IMG/VR virus record: IMGVR_UViG_3300010883_000392
Span: 1-25,817 of that record
Reading direction: 5' to 3' (one strand)
DNA from: a virus
Length of the DNA: 25,817 bases
The notes under the pieces are model-generated. The model was not told the origin of the DNA. It ran no database searches and was given only the letters and a program-made list of their open reading frames with translations. Positions 14,321 through 22,586 of this stretch are shown one piece after another (the first letter of the stretch is position 1; each line of letters begins with the position of its first letter). The position numbers were made by a program, and so were the translations under genes.

Positions 14321-16825
14321 TTATGTCCTTGAGGTCGCGGCGCGTGATGCGCGATCGTCTTGAGCTTTGGTCACAATTCGTTTAATAGACTCATTGCCAA
14401 TTTTAACTTCCGTTACGATTTCTTTAGGCCCACTATTAATATAGGTGTTACTTGAAGAATTGCTGGCAATATTTGTGCTAGCGGCTGTTGTGGCTGCTGC
14501 ACGTGCTGTTGCGGCTGGTTGGGCGGCGGCGGCCGTTGCCATTGTATCGGTCATAACACCGTTATTGGAAACTTCGGATTGTGCCTTAATTGCTATACCT
14601 ACATCCGCCATTGCGCTGCCTAAAGCTAACGCTTTTGTTCTTGAGACTGTTTCAATAGCTGCGGCAATTTTTTCAATATTGGCCGCGGCGCCGGGATCCG
14701 TTAAAGCGTTAAAAAACGCGACGGCTGCTTCTACAATTGTCTTAAATATATCGCCTATATACGAGATTACAGCTTCAAACTTTCTAAACGGAGTCATCAG
14801 GGCGTCAAATGCTTGTTCTAACATACCACCAGTAAACATGTCAAAGAAACTTGGTGAATTCTTTTTGCTAAAAGCCTTCATAAGTGCAGCAACGCCAGCA
14901 ACAAGGCCCACGACTGCAGCAGCAGTGCCAGAAATAGGCAAGGTAACCGCTATGAGTCCCACAACGAGGCCGCCAAGAACGCCTTTTAAAATGTTGATCA
15001 TGTCTTTGCTTGCTTCGGCGCCCGCGGTAAACGATTTAAACCATTCTATAATAGAATCTCCGCCGATGACATCCCACAAGAATGAAAGGACGTCAACGAA
15101 GCCATCAACAGCAAGACCAACACCTTCAAAAGCTATTGAAAGCAGCGAGACTTCATCCTTGCCAACCTTAATCCAATCAAGAAGCATCACCAATGCCACT
15201 ATGGCGCCCGGGACAATGCCAAAAGTAACCAGCAATGCGGCGCCCAATAGTTTAAACATTGTTATGTTTTCAGATATAAAGGTCAGTATTCCCCTGAAGG
15301 CATCAATCAAAGGCGTGAGTATCGGTATCATTTGCCTGAACACGGCATTTAGTTGTTCCTGAAACGATGCTAGCGTTTTGGCTCTCTTGGCTTGCTCTTC
15401 AAAGTCCTTCGTCACCATCTTGGTTTCTTCTGAGACTGAATCCATGCTTCCGCTTAGGGCCATGGCCAGATCGCCAACACTTTCAAGGCCCATTGCATCT
15501 TTATAAAAATTCTTCTGATAGTATGACATTTCATCAAATGATAGCCCTGTGTCTAAGATAGAGTCTCGGATCATTTCAAATCTAGCGGTTGGATCTGTCT
15601 CCATCATAAGATCCATGGCATTTACAAAGTTGCCACCAAGCGCAGCGTTTAGCTTGCCTGCTTGTCGAGCGGCGCCTTCAAACGTGTCAAATTGATTGAC
15701 AATGTTCAACAATTTGTTGATTTCAAGACCAGTAACCTTGGAAGCAGCCGCTAGGTCTCTAAACGCCTCATCGCCATTTTCACCCAATTTCGCCATGGCT
15801 TCGCCAGCTTCTAAAAACTGAGCAGATAACCTTTCAGGTGATACTCCAAGTTCCTCAGCAAATCCAGATAAATCTAACATAGCTTGGCCGGCTTCGTCAG
15901 CACTCATACCCAAGGCTTTAGTTGAAAGTTGTACTGATTTGGAAAAAGCCTCATTTGATATGCCAAGCTTATCCAGCACAGCGCCGGTTTTAATCAAACC
16001 TTCTCTAGTTGTTTGGTCTTGATATGAAAAATCAGTAAAATTGTTAAATAATGAGGTAGCGGAGGCGCCCATATCTGCCGCTGAAGCCGTGAACTTGCGG
16101 CCTTCCTCATAAGTATTGGATATTGACCGTGCAAAGTCCTCATTGGCGCCTGTAGCCTTCATAAAGGCGTTCTCCACATCACCCATCTCAACTGCCAACT
16201 TTGCTATAGCAGTAGCAAATTGCATTGCAAATTGGGGGGCGCCGGCTTTTATAAACCCTTTAACTCCGCCATTAACGCCTTTAAATTTATCGCCGATACC
16301 TTTTAAGTTTTTGGCGTTTAACAAACTGCCAATTTCTGGGGCGGTTCCCGAAAATAGCGTAGAGAAGCTGTCGGCTAGGCTGTCGACCGCGGTATTATGT
16401 TTCTCTAATGCCTTTTTCTGTTTCACTAACAATTTTTCCGCTTCATTCATCTTCTTGATTGCCCGGGCGCCCGCATCGGTGCTAGCATCTTCGGCTTTTG
16501 CTAATAATTTTAATTTTTCAATTTGAATCTCAATTAATTCATTTTTAGCCTCAATCTTTTTAGACCCTTCCCCCATTGTTGCTATTGACTGTTTCATCGC
16601 AGTCTCTTGCGAGACTAAAGCTGCAATAGTTCTTTGGCGGGCGTCAACCTCTTTCTGGGCTGCAACTACGACACGCTGTTCAGCGGCTGTGGCGGATTGG
16701 TTCTGTGCGGCTACTAGTTCAAGTTGTGAATTGGTAAGATCTTGTAGCTTTTGATTTAGCTCGTCAACGGCGCCGCCTTGAGCGGCTAATGCGTCTATAA
16801 GCTGTTGTAGTTGTTCTGGGGTCAC
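14321..16825 (-). CDS. 29: Tail tape measure protein
   Basis: The 834-residue protein sets tail length and is ejected with the DNA. Residues 1-150 are a long coiled coil rich in Gln, Ala and Glu. The region about 235-470 (FARSISNTYEEG to LAMALSGS) is the helical core typical of tape measure proteins. Two hydrophobic stretches follow at about 515-550 (LLGAALLVTFGIVPGAIVAL) and 605-650 (GGLVVGLIAVTLPISGTAAA), probably used for membrane passage. The C terminus is Ala/Thr/Ser-rich and basic. The start is GTG at 16825, with AAGAGG nearby. It follows the frameshift-type chaperone gene, as in most tailed phages. At the usual 1.5 angstroms per residue the tail would be about 125 nm. Confidence 0.9.
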   Translation of the reverse strand: MTPEQLQQLIDALAAQGGAVDELNQKLQDLTNSQLELVAAQNQSATAAEQRVVVAAQKEVDARQRTIAALVSQETAMKQSIATMGEGSKKIEAKNELIEIQIEKLKLLAKAEDASTDAGARAIKKMNEAEKLLVKQKKALEKHNTAVDSLADSFSTLFSGTAPEIGSLLNAKNLKGIGDKFKGVNGGVKGFIKAGAPQFAMQFATAIAKLAVEMGDVENAFMKATGANEDFARSISNTYEEGRKFTASAADMGASATSLFNNFTDFSYQDQTTREGLIKTGAVLDKLGISNEAFSKSVQLSTKALGMSADEAGQAMLDLSGFAEELGVSPERLSAQFLEAGEAMAKLGENGDEAFRDLAAASKVTGLEINKLLNIVNQFDTFEGAARQAGKLNAALGGNFVNAMDLMMETDPTARFEMIRDSILDTGLSFDEMSYYQKNFYKDAMGLESVGDLAMALSGSMDSVSEETKMVTKDFEEQAKRAKTLASFQEQLNAVFRQMIPILTPLIDAFRGILTFISENITMFKLLGAALLVTFGIVPGAIVALVMLLDWIKVGKDEVSLLSIAFEGVGLAVDGFVDVLSFLWDVIGGDSIIEWFKSFTAGAEASKDMINILKGVLGGLVVGLIAVTLPISGTAAAVVGLVAGVAALMKAFSKKNSPSFFDMFTGGMLEQAFDALMTPFRKFEAVISYIGDIFKTIVEAAVAFFNALTDPGAAANIEKIAAAIETVSRTKALALGSAMADVGIAIKAQSEVSNNGVMTDTMATAAAAQPAATARAAATTAASTNIASNSSSNTYINSGPKEIVTEVKIGNESIKRIVTKAQDDRASRAATSRT

Positions 16826-16846
16826 AGATTTTACCTCTTACTAAAC

Positions 16847-16854
16847 TAAATAGT
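16847..16854 (-). promoter_or_regulatory. Late-type element ACTATTTA before the tape measure gene
   Basis: The minus strand reads ACTATTTA, 21 bases before the GTG start, the same octamer found before four other structural genes. A short leader with a ribosome site would follow if this is a -10-like late promoter. Function is inferred from position and conservation only. Confidence 0.5.
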
Positions 16855-16879
16855 TTTATCCAAAAAAGATAGCTATGCT

Positions 16880-17218
16880 TTATTTTTGAGTTTGAAACGG
16901 GGAAAGTTGGGCCGGCATACTTGGGGAATTATCCGAAGTCAGTGTATGGGTGTTAGAACTCTTGGAATTACCACCACTTTTGCTTGCTTGCTCGATGGCC
17001 TCTTTTTCCATTTCAAGTTGTTTTATTAAACGCTTGGTAAACCAATCTCTAAGGCCGATCGGAAGATTGTAGGCCTCAGAAAATGACCAGCCTCCTGAAT
17101 ACTTTAAAAAGAAGAACTGCTCATAAATGCTTTCCATGTATTCATCGGTCAGGCCAAAAAAAGTCCGCACTAAGCGGAACCTCCATGTCCTGCTCGTAAT
17201 TACAGTCACTGCATTCAA
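16880..17218 (-). CDS. 51: gp51-like tail assembly chaperone part, probably made by frameshifting from the gp26-like gene
   Basis: This reading frame overlaps the gp26-like gene by 77 bases in another frame. The useful part starts at the T run (17155 downward): FGLTDEYMESIYEQFFFLKY, GGWSFSEAYNLPIGLRDWF and a helix with EMEKEAIEQ, then a Ser/Thr/Gln-rich tail. The only upstream ATG (17218) has no ribosome site, and the frame before the T run (TSRTWRFRLV) does not look like protein. This suggests the 91 residues after the T run are made as an extension of the gp26-like protein, giving a fusion of about 370 aa. The place directly before the tape measure gene is that of gpG/gpGT chaperones and of T4 26-51. 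Confidence 0.65.
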   Translation of the reverse strand: MNAVTVITSRTWRFRLVRTFFGLTDEYMESIYEQFFFLKYSGGWSFSEAYNLPIGLRDWFTKRLIKQLEMEKEAIEQASKSGGNSKSSNTHTLTSDNSPSMPAQLSPFQTQK

Positions 17219-17993
17219 AATGTTGTGTTAAATCAATGTTTGGGGAGGCGCCGCGATAAGCTAACCTTAAATGGCGAGAATCAGTAGATGGCATATTCTG
17301 CACAAGATAGTTAATTGAATCAATGTTGTTATCTCCATTGACTGCTACAATTAAACTAGACAACTGACGTGTAATTCCACGGTCTTTTCGTTGTTTTTTA
17401 TCCATCTCTGCGCCTGAACTAATTGTTTTCTCATCATAACCTCTTAAAAGGCCAAATGTGACAACAACGTTGGTTCTAGGAAGAGTAACGTCAAAAGTGC
17501 CATTACTGTTGTTGGTTATGTCCATTGTGTTTTCGCCATCACCAGTATAGACTGACGCATCATTTAAGTCAAAAGAATACGACTGATTTTCACCACATTG
17601 TGGACATGTAACCTTGGTTGTATAATCGTTGCCATATCCTGAGACGCGGGTTGCAATAATAATTGCGTTTCTATCGCCTACAAACAACGAATCGGGGTCA
17701 ATTCCCTTGTTTACAATTAAGCTGCCAATTACTCTATCAAGGGCGACACCTTTTTTAAGTAATGTTCGCGAAGTAAGCATATCTTCTTCTTTCGCCGTCA
17801 TTTGCTTAATTTCAATAGAAGACTCTCCACAAAGTGGGTGCCCTTCTGGGTAGTATTTACCCTGTGATGGTAATTCCACAAATTCTGTTGGAACTACAAA
17901 TGAGAAACCACCCGAGCCTTCGTTCATTGCCTGAACAGGGGGGGAAGTATCTTGTTGTTGAACGCCTCCTAAGCGATCTTGATTTCTAGACAA
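17142..17993 (-). CDS. 26: T4 gp26-like protein (T4_baseplate family) with zinc ribbon; probable tail assembly chaperone
   Basis: The 283-residue protein contains VVPTEFVELPSQGKYYPEGH (33-52), IEIKQMTAKEEDMLTSR (60-76) and FVGDRNAIIIATRVSGYG (104-121), a pattern I associate with T4 gp26-like proteins (T4_baseplate family) of T4-like marine phages. Two CxxC pairs, C130/C133 in TCPQCG and C261/C264 in ECSDCN, probably share one zinc ion. The start is TTG at 17993 behind GAGAGGTG, with no better in-frame start. The stop follows a seven-T run by four codons, so part of ribosomes may shift into the 51-like frame. It shares the tail tube transcript and precedes the tape measure gene. Confidence 0.8.
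   Translation of the reverse strand: MSRNQDRLGGVQQQDTSPPVQAMNEGSGGFSFVVPTEFVELPSQGKYYPEGHPLCGESSIEIKQMTAKEEDMLTSRTLLKKGVALDRVIGSLIVNKGIDPDSLFVGDRNAIIIATRVSGYGNDYTTKVTCPQCGENQSYSFDLNDASVYTGDGENTMDITNNSNGTFDVTLPRTNVVVTFGLLRGYDEKTISSGAEMDKKQRKDRGITRQLSSLIVAVNGDNNIDSINYLVQNMPSTDSRHLRLAYRGASPNIDLTQHFECSDCNYEQDMEVPLSADFFWPDR
17156..17162 (-). other. Candidate programmed frameshift site (seven T)
   Basis: On the coding strand the gp26-like frame reads GAC TTT TTT TGG CCT GAC CGA TGA. A +1 or -2 slip on the T run enters the open frame GGC CTG ACC GAT GAA, whereas a -1 slip meets a stop two codons later. A GGAGG sequence lies 17 bases upstream of the run and might act as an internal stimulator. Confidence 0.6.
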
Positions 17994-18022
17994 TGTACAC
18001 CTCTCGTTTTATTAAATTGTCA

Positions 18023-18607
18023 TTATATGTTAAAGAAACTTTTTCCACCGCCGGCTACCGCGACTGAGGGGTTAGCGGTTTCAACGCGGGCCCAATCGTA
18101 CATAAGCTCAACAGTAGTGGTAGTAAGCTCATCGTCACCATAGGATAATTGGCCAAGCTGAACGTCTTTAACAAATGCGTTCCAGAGTGTCCAAGTTTCA
18201 AGCGGCTTGCCATCAGAATCAATCTGAGTGATAATGACGGTACCAAGAGCACCAGCAGCCTTGGCTTTAGAAATAGAACCAAGGGAAGTTGCGTTAGCAG
18301 GGGGAGAATAACCGGAGAGCCTAACAATGTCGGAGAACGTTGCAGTGACATCTGGACTAACAGGGTCTACCATTTCAATGGAAACAGTGTTCCATGTAAC
18401 AGCGCCGGGGTAATAGAACTTGTGGTTTAGGTAAGCGTGCTCTACATTTTCAACAGTAAAACTGGGCTTTGCGCAGGTCTTGGCGTACCATGCAATGGCA
18501 CCACCTTGTTCAGCTTGAATTCCTTGGAATTCAACTGTAAATCTGAAATTTCTCTTTGGATCTTTGAGGGTTACGTCCTCGCCGAAGTTTGTTGACCAGA
18601 ATGGCAT
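18023..18607 (-). CDS. 19: Tail tube protein (T4 gp19 family)
   Basis: The 194-residue product should stack in hexameric rings to form the inner tail tube. NFGEDVTLKDPKRNFRFTV at the N terminus, AKPSFTVENVEHAYLNHKFYY (47-67) and VTWNTVSIEMVDP follow the gp19 pattern of a beta-sandwich with a long loop. LETWTLWNAFVKDVQLGQLS and the final TTTVELMYDWARVE form the conserved second half. T4 gp19 is 163 aa, so it is slightly long. The start ATG at 18607 has AGGAGA 11 bases upstream. A hairpin and the octamer ACTATTTA lie between the sheath stop and this start, giving it a separate late transcript that continues into the gp26-like gene. Confidence 0.9.
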   Translation of the reverse strand: MPFWSTNFGEDVTLKDPKRNFRFTVEFQGIQAEQGGAIAWYAKTCAKPSFTVENVEHAYLNHKFYYPGAVTWNTVSIEMVDPVSPDVTATFSDIVRLSGYSPPANATSLGSISKAKAAGALGTVIITQIDSDGKPLETWTLWNAFVKDVQLGQLSYGDDELTTTTVELMYDWARVETANPSVAVAGGGKSFFNI

Positions 18608-18633
18608 TGTTTAAGTTCTCCTGTTTATAACAA

Positions 18634-18641
18634 TAAATAGT
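18634..18641 (-). promoter_or_regulatory. Late-type element ACTATTTA before the tail tube gene
   Basis: The minus strand reads TACTATTTATT, 26 bases before the tail tube ATG and immediately after the sheath hairpin. It shares the octamer ACTATTTA with four other structural gene leaders. Confidence 0.5.
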
Positions 18642-18644
18642 AGG

Positions 18645-18662
18645 GGGGAAATATTTTTCCCC
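18645..18662 (-). terminator. Hairpin after the tail sheath gene
   Basis: GGGGAAA and TTTCCCC form a perfect 7-base-pair stem around AATA, a few bases after the sheath stop. No T tract follows, so it may protect the 3' end of the sheath message rather than act as a strong terminator. Confidence 0.5.
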
Positions 18663-18669
18663 TTATAGT

Positions 18670-21618
18670 TTAGTCATCAAATGATGCGCCTGTGTTGAGG
18701 ATTACGAAGTCAATTGCAATGAATTCGATAGCTCTAGCGGGCTTAATCATAATCTTAGCATACATAATGTTTTGATCGATAAGATCTGGTGTCGTGGTTG
18801 ACTCATCAAGGATAAGTCGGTAATCTGTGATACCATATCTCGTCTTAACATTTGCAAGGAAGGGCTCTACGAGACCTTTGAAACGGTTCCAAGTTGCCTG
18901 CACATTTTGCTCAAAGAGAATTTGTGTGGACAAGATAGAAATTTGCTTCTTCAAATAAATCACCAAACGGCGGACATTAACTCTGTCAAGGGCCGATTGG
19001 CGCTCTTGGAGTGTTTTCTGGCCGAACAACACGATGCCGGAGCTTGGGAAAGAAGCAATCGGGTTAATGTTATACTCGTACAGTGTGTCGCGACTCTTAG
19101 ATGTTAATCTTTCGCTGACGTTCACAATTGGGATCCCTGCGGCGCCGTCTGTAAGACCGCCCCGATTGAATCCTGCTGGTGCGAACCAGACATCTGTCTT
19201 GGCCTCGGAACTTCCGAGTACACCAAGGATAGCAACTGTGGGTGGAATCCATACAAGCTGGCCAGTATTCTCGTCGCGAGTTTGGACCCATGGGTAGAAG
19301 GTTGTTCCGTAAGAGGAATCAATCCTTCTGTCTTTGAGTCCTAAAGCAGCTTGATCTGGGTTTGTACCAATTCTACTAGACTTGTCAGAGTAGTATTGCT
19401 CGTGTGGTGGAATGTAAACGTCGGGAAGATCAATAAGTGCTAGCGCGTCGGCGCGCTCATCACATATGTCAACCATGTGCTCAGTTAAAGACTCTTGTGT
19501 GAGGCCTGGCGCTGTAAGCAGGTTCATATCAATCATCTCAGGATCAGTCACAGTGTCAACGGCGCGGCGCCATGTGTGGTATACATAGTTGGTGTCTTCT
19601 GTAGATGTGGAAGACATGAATGCGTTGTAAAGTGGATCTGGTCTGGTGATATCCCAACCGTCGGCGCCGCCCCAGAAGGGTACCGTAAATCGGTTATAGC
19701 CTGCATCCAAAACATCAGTGTAAGATGCACTGGTTACGGAAGCCTCGGCTTTACGTGAACCGGAGTTATAGTAATATGCAGAACCAGATGTCTCAATATC
19801 ATCTAATGAGAAGATATAAGACCATGCGTTAATGCCTTTAGTAAGAAACACGCCGGTTGTCGGATCGTCAGGAAAGTTTGCGTATGGCAATCTATGGAAG
19901 TCTGCAATGCTTGCGTCAGGCCTTGTGGAAGACGGGCTGCGAGTAGTGTTGAATCCAAAGTACGCGTTTGTGGGGTCTCTTAAGCCGCCGTCAGAAGCCG
20001 AAACTCTGATAGAGGAGCTTGGGAACAGCAGCGAGCCACTTAAGCAGTTAGAGGTCATGTCTTGTTCACCATCACTTGAACCAGAAAGCAATGGATTAAA
20101 CCCGTCACGCACACCATTTCTGTCGCCACCCATGAATTGTCTTGGATCCAGAATGAACGAGGTGTCAATCACACCAATTTCTGAGCCGGTGATGCCAGTA
20201 ACACTAGCCGGCTTGGGAGGACCGTAGTAACCAAACGGTATGAGGGTTGAATCGGTTGCGCCGGCTTCAACATCTCCGTCAAGTTCAACATAAAAGTACT
20301 TAGACTTGTTTGGATAATCACCATAAGTTTTGAGCATCTTGTTGGTTGCATCCCACTGCACGAATTGAGTGCCAATCTTGCGGCCAATATAGCTGGGAGA
20401 TTTTGGATCTAAACTACAGTTGTCAAACCTTTCCATGACCTGAATTTTGTTATCAGTATCTCTAATATCCCTAACAACAACCGAGAAGGTGCCATAAGGA
20501 TTTGAAGTGGTAGAGGATTGGCGAATTTTTTCAATTGATACCTTGCAGTTCTTATGCAACCATTCGCCATGGCCGCGGCCAACAAGGCGGAACAACTTTT
20601 GAGCGTTTTGTGGCTCGTAAGATGCGGCGGCGCCTTGATCTTGGGCGATAAACCAACCGGCGACTGCTTCACGGGAGCCCTGTGCTTTCATGTTAGCAGG
20701 GCTGTAATCATTATCTAGAGCACCACCTTCACCAATCGGAAGCAGAACACCGAATGTCGTAGTCAGGCTGTGTAAGCCTTTTCTGCGTAGTGCTTGTTCG
20801 TAAGACTCGCCAAGCCAGTAATCTTTTCTTGCAGATGCGGGATAGAATGTAGTTGTGTTATTGTTAGCAATTTGAGGGTTGGTATTTAATCTTTTACGAA
20901 GAAATGTTTCTTGTGTGTCATCAAAACCAAATGTAACGCTTTCAGCAGGCTGTGTACCCGATATATATAAGTTATACAGCCCATTTGAATCTGACGCAAT
21001 AACCTTACCAACACCCTTAGTACCAAGATCGGTTGCAATACCTCCAAACGTAACAATATTACCACTTAAGAAGAGTTTACCTTTGTTTAGATAAAATGTC
21101 GCTGCATGTGTGCCTTCACCAATATTGGCTGAAGAACCTGAGCGAAATATGAATAGGCCGAAGGCGCCGCCATTGGCTGTCAATGCTGTAGTGGGCGTTG
21201 CGCCCTCATATGTAGCCGCGGAACTACCACTAGTTGGTTTTCCTGATGTGGCCCAACCTGCCGCGGCATCGCCGCCAACAGATTTACCCGTTGAGGTTTG
21301 TTGGCCCAGAAGACGAATGAATGTCAGAGGAGCAACATTCGCGCGAAGAAAGGCTTTGGCTGCATAGGTGCCGTACATCGGCGATTGATAGTTACCATCA
21401 CGGTAGATATCACCACCTCCGGCGCCGGCAACGGTATCTCCAAATTCTGTTACAAAATCCGAATATGAACTTACTTTGACTGGGGTCATTGCAAGGCCGC
21501 GGCGTGAGCGCCCAATTACAACCGGTCCAATGGCATCTGCACTCTTAGGTATAAAGGAGTTATCAATCTCATTGATAAAGACTCCGGGAGATACAAACTT
21601 AAAACTTTTCACTGACAT
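18670..21618 (-). CDS. 18: Contractile tail sheath protein (T4 gp18 family), enlarged
   Basis: The 982-residue protein should form the contractile sheath. The N terminus (VSPGVFINEIDNS, then GPVVIGRSRRGLAMTPVKVSSYSDFVTEFG, about 9-60) and the C terminus (RRLVIYLKKQISILSTQILFEQN, then AKIMIKPARAIEFIAIDFVI, about 880-975) are typical of gp18-like sheaths. In between lie several hundred residues rich in Ser, Gly, Thr and Asn, which I take as extra domains on the outer sheath surface. T4 gp18 is 659 aa, so about 320 residues are added. The ATG at 21618 has GAGAGGGAC upstream. It has its own late-type element and is followed by a hairpin, fitting a highly expressed single-gene unit. Confidence 0.92.
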   Translation of the reverse strand: MSVKSFKFVSPGVFINEIDNSFIPKSADAIGPVVIGRSRRGLAMTPVKVSSYSDFVTEFGDTVAGAGGGDIYRDGNYQSPMYGTYAAKAFLRANVAPLTFIRLLGQQTSTGKSVGGDAAAGWATSGKPTSGSSAATYEGATPTTALTANGGAFGLFIFRSGSSANIGEGTHAATFYLNKGKLFLSGNIVTFGGIATDLGTKGVGKVIASDSNGLYNLYISGTQPAESVTFGFDDTQETFLRKRLNTNPQIANNNTTTFYPASARKDYWLGESYEQALRRKGLHSLTTTFGVLLPIGEGGALDNDYSPANMKAQGSREAVAGWFIAQDQGAAASYEPQNAQKLFRLVGRGHGEWLHKNCKVSIEKIRQSSTTSNPYGTFSVVVRDIRDTDNKIQVMERFDNCSLDPKSPSYIGRKIGTQFVQWDATNKMLKTYGDYPNKSKYFYVELDGDVEAGATDSTLIPFGYYGPPKPASVTGITGSEIGVIDTSFILDPRQFMGGDRNGVRDGFNPLLSGSSDGEQDMTSNCLSGSLLFPSSSIRVSASDGGLRDPTNAYFGFNTTRSPSSTRPDASIADFHRLPYANFPDDPTTGVFLTKGINAWSYIFSLDDIETSGSAYYYNSGSRKAEASVTSASYTDVLDAGYNRFTVPFWGGADGWDITRPDPLYNAFMSSTSTEDTNYVYHTWRRAVDTVTDPEMIDMNLLTAPGLTQESLTEHMVDICDERADALALIDLPDVYIPPHEQYYSDKSSRIGTNPDQAALGLKDRRIDSSYGTTFYPWVQTRDENTGQLVWIPPTVAILGVLGSSEAKTDVWFAPAGFNRGGLTDGAAGIPIVNVSERLTSKSRDTLYEYNINPIASFPSSGIVLFGQKTLQERQSALDRVNVRRLVIYLKKQISILSTQILFEQNVQATWNRFKGLVEPFLANVKTRYGITDYRLILDESTTTPDLIDQNIMYAKIMIKPARAIEFIAIDFVILNTGASFDD

Positions 21619-21669
21619 TATGTGTCCCTCTCTTTGGTTTAATGTTCTTTATGCTTGCGCAATCAAAGA

Positions 21670-21677
21670 TAAATAGT
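21670..21677 (-). promoter_or_regulatory. Late-type element ACTATTTA before the sheath gene
   Basis: The minus strand reads TACTATTTATC, 51 bases before the sheath ATG and just after a hairpin that follows the gp15-like gene. The longer leader differs from the 20-26 bases at the other four sites. Confidence 0.5.
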
Positions 21678-21693
21678 ATTTTTAATCCCAAAG

Positions 21694-21709
21694 ACACTTC
21701 AGGAAGTGT
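21694..21709 (-). terminator. Hairpin after the gp15-like gene
   Basis: ACACTTC and GAAGTGT form a 7-base-pair stem (a 4-base loop if the last pair stays open), starting right after the gp15-like stop and followed by CTTTGGGATT. The T tract is poor, so this is a weak terminator candidate closing the neck transcript. Confidence 0.4.
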
Positions 21710-21710
21710 T

Positions 21711-22586
21711 TTATGAACCAAAAAAGTCTTCGGTGCCGGGGAGAGGCTCAGATTCGCGTGGATATGTAAGTTCCACAATACTCTCCTCTACAGCAACGAT
21801 TGGACGGTCATCGTTTTCGCCTTCGCCCATTAAGTAACCCAGCACTCTAATATTTATTTCAGATGAGAACATTCTCATCTCTTCTTCAAGGTTAGATACA
21901 TTGTTATTGTGTGTAAAACTCTGATCTATAAAGGACTCATATGAATGGCCATTTCTTTTCATTGTAAAAGAGTTGATTTGGCCGGTTCGGGTGATGAAAG
22001 GCGCCATCATTTCGTTCATCTGTTGCTGGTATTCGCATTTAATAACAATTTTGTATTCTACGTTAACATATACCGGGATTGGTATAGAAAGAGTTTGGAC
22101 AACAATCTTCTTATTAATTCTTGGAGAATATTGTTGTCTCTTACCAACTGTTATGTTCCTAGAAGCCTGAACAACGGCAAAATTTCTAGTTTTATCCTGT
22201 TTTATCTTTTTAGCTAGCACCATGCGGCCGACTCTTCCATTTCTATCTTTAGAATATAAATGTGCCTGATAAGAACCTTTACGTTCTGGATCTTTTGTGA
22301 TGCCAGTCCTTTCGACACTTATTATGGGGAGTTTAAGGGCGCCGGCATCGTCTCGCATCTCTTTTTCGTTCTTAATCTGGAATGAGCGCTCTGGTGTTTG
22401 CCACAAAACAGGCACTTTTACGAAACCTTCGTTTGTGGTAGCACTCAGAGACAGATCTTCTTTAAGCCATGAGACTAAAGAATAATCAATGTTCTCAATA
22501 TCGGACACTAGCATGCCAATTTCTTTCAATGACAAGTTTTTTGTGTCCACTGGGAGTTGTGCAAAATCAAAGTTATCAGGAAGCAT
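21711..22586 (-). CDS. 15: T4 gp15-like tail terminator / sheath stabiliser
   Basis: The 291-residue protein shows the gp15 layout: an N-terminal helical part, then GFVKVPVLWQTPERSFQIKN where T4 gp15 has FIRVPITYASKEHFMMKL. KLPIISVERTGI follows (T4: LPRINLHLVDFSY), then PIPVYVNVEYKIVIKCEYQQQMNEMMAPFI (T4: PIKMIYELSIFTRYEDDMFQIVEQILPYF). Near the end, EINIRVLGYLMGE takes the place of SLTFEVNGWMYPP. The role would be capping the finished tail and joining it to the neck. I chose ATG 22586, which overlaps the gp14-like stop by 11 bases with AAAGGGA upstream. An extension to 22652 in the same frame lies inside the gp14-like gene and lacks support. Confidence 0.72.
   Translation of the reverse strand: MLPDNFDFAQLPVDTKNLSLKEIGMLVSDIENIDYSLVSWLKEDLSLSATTNEGFVKVPVLWQTPERSFQIKNEKEMRDDAGALKLPIISVERTGITKDPERKGSYQAHLYSKDRNGRVGRMVLAKKIKQDKTRNFAVVQASRNITVGKRQQYSPRINKKIVVQTLSIPIPVYVNVEYKIVIKCEYQQQMNEMMAPFITRTGQINSFTMKRNGHSYESFIDQSFTHNNNVSNLEEEMRMFSSEINIRVLGYLMGEGENDDRPIVAVEESIVELTYPRESEPLPGTEDFFGS

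Noticed and set aside
14445-15362. 305-codon open frame on the plus strand opposite the tape measure gene
   Set aside because: It is Ala/Thr/Ser/Pro-rich low-complexity sequence produced by the complement of the tape measure codons, has no ribosome site, and the minus-strand gene has a recognisable product.
18055-18351. 98-codon Leu/Ser-rich frame inside the tail tube gene that resembles a membrane protein
   Set aside because: It is an out-of-frame reading of the tail tube gene with no start signals.
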